A stretch of DNA of 8,630 nucleotides. Source: Ktedonobacteraceae bacterium. GTDB lineage: Bacteria; Chloroflexota; Ktedonobacteria; Ktedonobacterales; Ktedonobacteraceae. The stretch spans positions 1 through 8,630 of the forward strand of contig JADBKA010000199.1 of NCBI GenBank assembly GCA_014896635.1, given 5' to 3'. Positions 6,095 through 8,630 of the stretch are shown one piece after another; positions within the stretch are counted from its first letter, which is position 1, and the number at the start of each line of letters is the position of its first letter. Position numbers and translations under genes: made by a program. Below the pieces are notes generated by a model, which worked only from the letters and a program-made list of their open reading frames with translations, did no database searches and had not been told where the DNA came from.

Positions 6095-6433
6095 GAGGAA
6101 GCGAGCGAGTACCTGTCGCTTTTCGCAGGGTCACATACCTTCAATGTCAGGGCGTCTTCAGCGGACGCGACCTTGCCTGTTACCACGACCATGCCGGCAA
6201 ACACAGTGACCAGTGTTTTCGCTATCGGCCTCTTCGAGGGCCAGCCTAAGGCCGGGCTGGTGGTTGCGCAGGTGAAGGGCATTCCGGGTTTGCCCAACAC
6301 CGGAAGTGATCCGAACGCTCTGCCAAAAGATACTTCAACCGCGCTTATTCCCTGGCTACTCGCAGCGTGTTCCCTGGTATTCTTCGCCCTTAGTTTTATT
6401 AGCCATCGCTTTACCGTAGTTCAGGAGGGATAA
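6071..6433 (+). pseudogene. 5'-truncated LPNTG cell-wall anchored protein, DUF4397-like C-terminus
   Basis: From about residue 11 the frame reads ASEYLSLFAGSHTFNVRASS, a short threonine-rich strand region, TVTSVFAIGLFEGQPKAGLV, then IPGLPNTGSDPNALP, a membrane helix (about 91-110, ALIPWLLAACSLVFFALSFI) and a short SHRF tail. That order (beta domain, LPxTG, hydrophobic helix, basic residue) is a sortase sorting signal, and the domain resembles the second half of DUF4397. There is no signal peptide, and the first half of the domain is missing. GTG 6071 is the first possible start but has no Shine-Dalgarno and overlaps coding sequence of the antisense remnant. The substrate gene is therefore probably truncated. 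The sortase that would act on it follows 92 bases downstream and is also broken. Confidence 0.65.
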
Positions 6434-6444
6434 GATCCCAAGAA

Positions 6445-6484
6445 TTCTACGAGGGTGTGTGTGTATCCTCATACCCTCGTAGAA
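6445..6484 (+). other. 12-bp perfect inverted repeat between substrate and sortase genes
   Basis: TTCTACGAGGGT (6445-6456) and ACCCTCGTAGAA (6473-6484) are perfect inverted copies around a 16-base loop containing GTGTGTGT. No T-tract follows (the next bases are CTTGCATTG), so it is not a classic terminator. It may stabilise the 3' end of the upstream message, reduce read-through into the sortase, or be a protein site. It sits 12 bases after the upstream stop and 41 before the sortase ATG. Confidence 0.75.
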
Positions 6485-6525
6485 CTTGCATTGTCCATCA
6501 ATTTTCTCTGAAAGAGAAGAGAGAG

Positions 6526-7171
6526 ATGCGTACTGTACAATCGTTATTCTATCTTGTTGTCTTTTTACTGACACTTGGCGTGAGCGCCTGTGGAGGAGAG
6601 GGAAAGAGGCAGGAGAGGCAGGCAGTTCAGCCAGTGACACAGAATCATCATGTGAGCACGGAAGCTGGCGCCGGGAGCGATCCTCTCACTGTGACGCCTG
6701 AAGCCGGGCCGGTCAACGCTCTCACTCCGCTACGACTCACCATCAAGTCTATTGGTGTGGATGCTTCCGTTGAGCCGGTGGGTATTCTTGCTAATGGTGA
6801 TATGGCGACGCCGGAAAAAGATCCCTGGAATAACGTCGGTTGGTACAGCGTGGGTCCGTACCCTGGGGAGAAGGGCAGTGCTGTGATCGCAGGACACCCT
6901 TGATCGTCCCGGAGGCTCGCCAGCCGTCTTCTGGCGTCTTGGCGCGCTGCATGCCGGCGACCAGGTGCTTGTTACCAATGCCGGCGGCAAGGTCTTGCAG
7001 TTCCGTGTCACTCGTATAGAGTCATACTCGCCGGCGAGCGCGCCGCTTCAGGATATCTTCGGGAATACGTCGGGTACATACCTTAATCTAATCACATGTG
7101 CCGGAGACTGGATTGCCAGCCAGCGTCAGACAAATCGCCGCCTGGTCGTCTATACCACTCTGCTACAATGA
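6526..7171 (+). pseudogene. class F-like sortase, frameshifted after the catalytic His
   Basis: Sortases cut LPxTG-type signals and attach the protein to the cell surface. The first part, 124 residues from ATG 6526, has a signal with lipobox VSAC (C22), then LRLTIKSIGVDASVEPVG, VGWYSVGP and GSAVIAGH. Translation then meets CCT TGA (6898-6903). Skipping one C in CCC 6897-6899 restores a frame of 90 codons: LDRPGGSPAVFWRLGALHAG, then ITCAGDW and NRRLVVYT, ending at TGA 7169-7171. The catalytic His (124), Cys (TCAG) and Arg (NRR) are all present across the two frames, giving about 214 residues as expected for class F. ATG 6526 is preferred over an in-frame ATG at 6457 because the latter lies in the hairpin loop and would put charged residues before the signal. 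An extra C could also be a sequencing error. Confidence 0.8.
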
Positions 7172-7259
7172 GCGTGAAAATCACATCATAATATTCCTCT
7201 TTTTACCTACCCAATAAGAATAATAGTAGGCAGGGTGTTTCACCGCAAATCAACTCGAC
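7172..7259. other. AT-rich spacer between sortase remnant and annealing-protein gene
   Basis: This short AT-rich gap has no open frame of note. CCTAC (7206-7210) and GTAGG (7226-7230) could form a 5-bp stem with a 15-base loop, but no T-tract follows. I see no convincing terminator for the sortase gene. Confidence 0.3.
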
Positions 7260-7288
7260 TTGACAGAATATTAGCTTTGTTCTATAAT
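7260..7288 (+). promoter_or_regulatory. consensus sigma-70 promoter of the annealing-protein gene
   Basis: A perfect -35 TTGACA (7260-7265) and a perfect -10 TATAAT (7283-7288) are separated by exactly 17 bases. This is the only promoter in the window with a full -35. Such a strong promoter usually needs a repressor, and an inverted repeat overlaps the -10. The start point should be near 7295. Confidence 0.9.
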
Positions 7289-7306
7289 TTACTAGAACAA
7301 ATTTTC
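7276..7306 (+). promoter_or_regulatory. operator-like inverted repeat over the -10 and start point
   Basis: TTTGTTCTA (7276-7284) and TAGAACAAA (7293-7301) are perfect 9-bp inverted copies with an 8-base spacer, covering the -10 box and the predicted start point. In addition GAAC-AAAT-TTTC (7295-7306) is one base away from the GAAC-N4-GTTC LexA box known from Gram-positive bacteria and from Dehalococcoides. A DNA-damage-type repressor is a reasonable guess, since the gene looks like a recombination function. It is not proven by the sequence. Confidence 0.55.
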
Positions 7307-7322
7307 AAGAAGGAGCACTACC

Positions 7323-8054
7323 ATGAGTGACCGGAGCAATGAGCAGGCGCAGGCACAGGAGGAGCAGCGGACTCGCACGTTCAACCCGAATGATCACCTG
7401 ATGCAATTGAAGAGCCGCGACGGGAGCCGGGACTACCTGCCGGTGCAATGGCGACTCGTCTGGTTCAGAGAGCGTTTCCCGCACGGGACGATTGAAACCG
7501 AGATGCTCCATCTCGATCTCGACCGCGAGACTGAGGAAGAAGTGATGGTCTGGAGTAGCGAGAAGCGGCGCAGCGAGAAGGTGGTCAGGCAAGCGCGGGG
7601 ATTTGTGATCTTCAAGGCGACCGTCAGGGATGGGGTTGGAGGCATGGCGACCGGCACAAAGTCCGAGAAGGCTGCCAGCTTCCCCGACTTTATTGAGAAG
7701 GCTGAGACCGGCGCGATTGGCCGCGCGCTGGCGGCTCTGGGTTATGGGACGCAGTTTACCGGCGATGAACTCGATGAGGCCCACCGTATCGTCGATAGTC
7801 CGGTGGACCGCTCTCCACACAGCGCCAACGGCACAAACGGCACAATCAGCAATGAGCAAGCAAACGGCGCTTCCTCTGGCAGCGAGACCGCCGTGACCGA
7901 GCAGCAACTGGCGAGCATTCGCAAGCTGTGCCAGCACCTGGGCAAGGCCGAGCCTGAGAACGTGACCACTATCAGTGCCCTGGCCGCCAGGAGGCTGATC
8001 CAGCAGTTGACCGCCGAGTACAGAGAGTCTAAGCAGAACAATAAAGCCTCTTAA
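7323..8054 (+). CDS. putative single-strand DNA annealing protein, phage recombinase-like
   Basis: Single-strand annealing proteins (Rad52, Erf, RecT and Sak groups) coat ssDNA and pair complementary strands. The central part of this 243-residue protein (about 36-160) has the look of that group: DYLPVQWRLVWFRERFPHGT with IETE, then ARGFVIFKATVRDGVGGMAT, then FPDFIEKAETGAIGRALAAL with GYGTQF. An acidic then polar linker (165-190, rich in Asn, Gly, Ser) follows. A C-terminal helical module (190-235, VTEQQLASIRKLCQHLGKAE and ALAARRLIQQLTAEY) could bind a partner or DNA. The N-terminal 20 residues are Gln/Glu-rich. The start is secure: AAGAAGGAG (7307-7315) lies 7 bases before ATG. The family assignment rests on recalled pattern only. 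The gene shares its unit with the small gene downstream. Confidence 0.55.
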   Translation: MSDRSNEQAQAQEEQRTRTFNPNDHLMQLKSRDGSRDYLPVQWRLVWFRERFPHGTIETEMLHLDLDRETEEEVMVWSSEKRRSEKVVRQARGFVIFKATVRDGVGGMATGTKSEKAASFPDFIEKAETGAIGRALAALGYGTQFTGDELDEAHRIVDSPVDRSPHSANGTNGTISNEQANGASSGSETAVTEQQLASIRKLCQHLGKAEPENVTTISALAARRLIQQLTAEYRESKQNNKAS

Positions 8055-8111
8055 TTTCCAAGTAGCGTTCAGCGGCGAGCTGGCTACCTTGAAACCTGAG
8101 AAAGTGATGTT

Positions 8112-8387
8112 ATGACTTCTGCACATTTCGATGCTAGAAACGGCTTACCGCCCGCCGTCGAGCGCGCGGAAAGGCGCATGCAGCAGAAATGGTATGATGT
8201 GGTGACGGCAGAGCAGCAGGGCGCTTCTCCCCAGGTACTGGAGCGCATGTACAATGCTTATATGCTGGCGGTGGAAGAGTACAATCACTGCTGCGCTGCA
8301 TATCAGTCTGAAGATCAGGAGCAGGATGCTCCTGTTTCTGCCGATACGACTCCCCATACAGGCCGGCACAGAAAAAAGGCTTCGTAG
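8112..8387 (+). CDS. small charged helical protein, unknown function
   Basis: I do not recognise this 91-residue product. Residues 10-65 are predicted mostly helical, with the pattern LPPAVERAERRMQQKWYDVV, then PQVLERMYNAYMLAVEEYNH and CCAAYQ, suggesting a two-helix hairpin. The tail (66-91) is acidic then basic (SEDQEQDAPVSADTTPHTGR, then HRKKAS) and probably disordered. It has no signal peptide or membrane segment; the Cys-Cys pair at 60-61 is notable. It starts 57 bases after the annealing-protein gene with no promoter between, so it is probably co-transcribed. Its Shine-Dalgarno is weak (GAG 8098-8100, 11 bases away). The hairpin starting one base after its stop probably ends the unit. 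Confidence 0.65.
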   Translation: MTSAHFDARNGLPPAVERAERRMQQKWYDVVTAEQQGASPQVLERMYNAYMLAVEEYNHCCAAYQSEDQEQDAPVSADTTPHTGRHRKKAS

Positions 8388-8422
8388 TTACAAGGCAGCA
8401 ATTATTTATTGCTGCCTTGTAA
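8388..8422 (+). terminator. 15-bp perfect hairpin directly after the small gene
   Basis: TTACAAGGCAGCAAT (8388-8402) and ATTGCTGCCTTGTAA (8408-8422) form a perfect stem with a 5-base TATTT loop, starting at the base after the TAG stop. The 3' side lacks a T-tract (TTGCTCTCTTAG follows), so it may protect the 3' end or act as a weak two-way terminator rather than a standard one. Confidence 0.65.
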
Positions 8423-8468
8423 TTGCTCTCTTAGATCAAGAAAAGTCCTTTTTGTTTAGGAAGGTTGG

Positions 8469-8525
8469 TCGGGGGACACCCCCGAGACCCCCGCCAGGAG
8501 GGCGTGCGCCCTCCTGGACCTCCCG
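8469..8525 (+). repeat. extragenic palindromic repeat, copy R3
   Basis: The head TCGGGGG-ACA-CCCCCGA (8469-8485) is a perfect 7-bp inverted repeat. It is followed by GACCCCCG and a perfect 11-bp stem, CCAGGAGGGCG (8494-8504) and CGCCCTCCTGG (8507-8517), then ACCTCCCGC. This is the best-formed copy in the window and defines the family: small head palindrome, large variable hairpin, pyrimidine tail. Confidence 0.9.
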
Positions 8526-8561
8526 CTTTCCTGCTCTCAAAAGGTATTCTGGAGAAGAAGG

Positions 8562-8630
8562 TCGGGGGACACCCCCGAGACCCCCGCCAGGGGAGCACCC
8601 CCTGGACCCCCTTTTTCTGCTCAGTTAACA
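8562..8630 (+). repeat. extragenic palindromic repeat, copy R4 with conserved tail
   Basis: The head TCGGGGGACACCCCCGA (8562-8578) is identical to that of R3. The stem is CCAGGGG (8587-8593) and CCCCTGG (8599-8605) around AGCAC, followed by ACCCCC and the tail TTTCTGCTCAGTTAACA (8614-8630), which matches 5008-4992 of the minus strand exactly. The 36-base spacer from R3 (8526-8561) carries CTCTCAAAAGG, also found in the inverted array. The window edge cuts what follows. Confidence 0.9.

Noticed and set aside
6457..6525. Upstream ATG for the sortase
   Set aside because: It begins in the hairpin loop and would place a charged 23-residue stretch before the signal peptide; ATG 6526 gives a normal lipoprotein-type start.
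6895..6905. prfB-type programmed +1 frameshift
   Set aside because: The site is CCT TGA, not CTT TGA, the slipped pairing of tRNA-Pro on CTT is poor, and no Shine-Dalgarno-like stimulator lies a few bases upstream; kept only as a remote option.
7206..7230. CCTAC/GTAGG stem as sortase terminator
   Set aside because: Five base pairs around a 15-base loop with no T-tract are too weak to call.
7305..8126. Long minus-strand open frame opposite the annealing-protein gene
   Set aside because: Shadow of a high-GC gene: low-complexity Leu/Arg/Pro content, no start signals, and it would erase the well-marked promoter of the plus-strand gene.
8469..8630. CRISPR-like repeated units
   Set aside because: Only two copies in tandem, strongly palindromic, with partly conserved spacers and no cas genes; the pattern fits extragenic palindromes instead.

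Overview
The window looks like chromosomal DNA of a Ktedonobacterales-type member of the Chloroflexota. This is inferred from gene content and style, not from a marker gene. The clues are GC-rich housekeeping genes, an LPNTG protein next to a class F-like sortase, a piece of a small beta-rich C-terminal domain that I recall from Ktedonobacter proteins, and families of GC-rich extragenic palindromes beginning GGGGGACACCCCC.

Layout: 1-257 holds one truncated palindromic repeat, a possible C-terminal coding scrap and an extended -10 promoter. 258-1759 is a two-gene unit, scpB (chromosome segregation) and a complete endonuclease IV gene (base-excision repair), joined by TAATG. 1911-4014 is a second plus-strand unit: an MFS transporter with two extra membrane segments and, 4 bases later, a small unrecognised protein. 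A minus-strand xdhC-like gene (4850-4011) converges on it, and the two stop codons overlap. 4851-5304 has no gene. It carries the xdhC promoter, an inverted array of the palindromes, and the promoter and folded leader of an RRM-type RNA-binding protein gene (5305-5616), which ends in a clear intrinsic terminator.

5690-7171 is a decayed surface-protein locus. Two 3' gene ends, pointing outward, meet near 6085-6098: a beta-domain fragment on the minus strand, and the end of an LPNTG-anchored, DUF4397-like protein on the plus strand. A 12-bp perfect hairpin follows, then a sortase gene split by a single-base frameshift exactly after its catalytic histidine.

7172-8422 is the second main point of interest. 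A consensus sigma-70 promoter with an overlapping perfect 9-bp inverted repeat drives a protein resembling phage single-strand annealing proteins, followed by a small charged helical protein and a 15-bp perfect hairpin. The window ends in two more palindromic repeats, inverted relative to the array at 4931-5138.

No CRISPR array, tRNA, rRNA or intact insertion sequence was seen. The best candidates for undescribed biology are the RRM leader that hides its own Shine-Dalgarno, the operator-like promoter with its annealing-protein/helical-protein pair, and the dispersed palindromic arrays.
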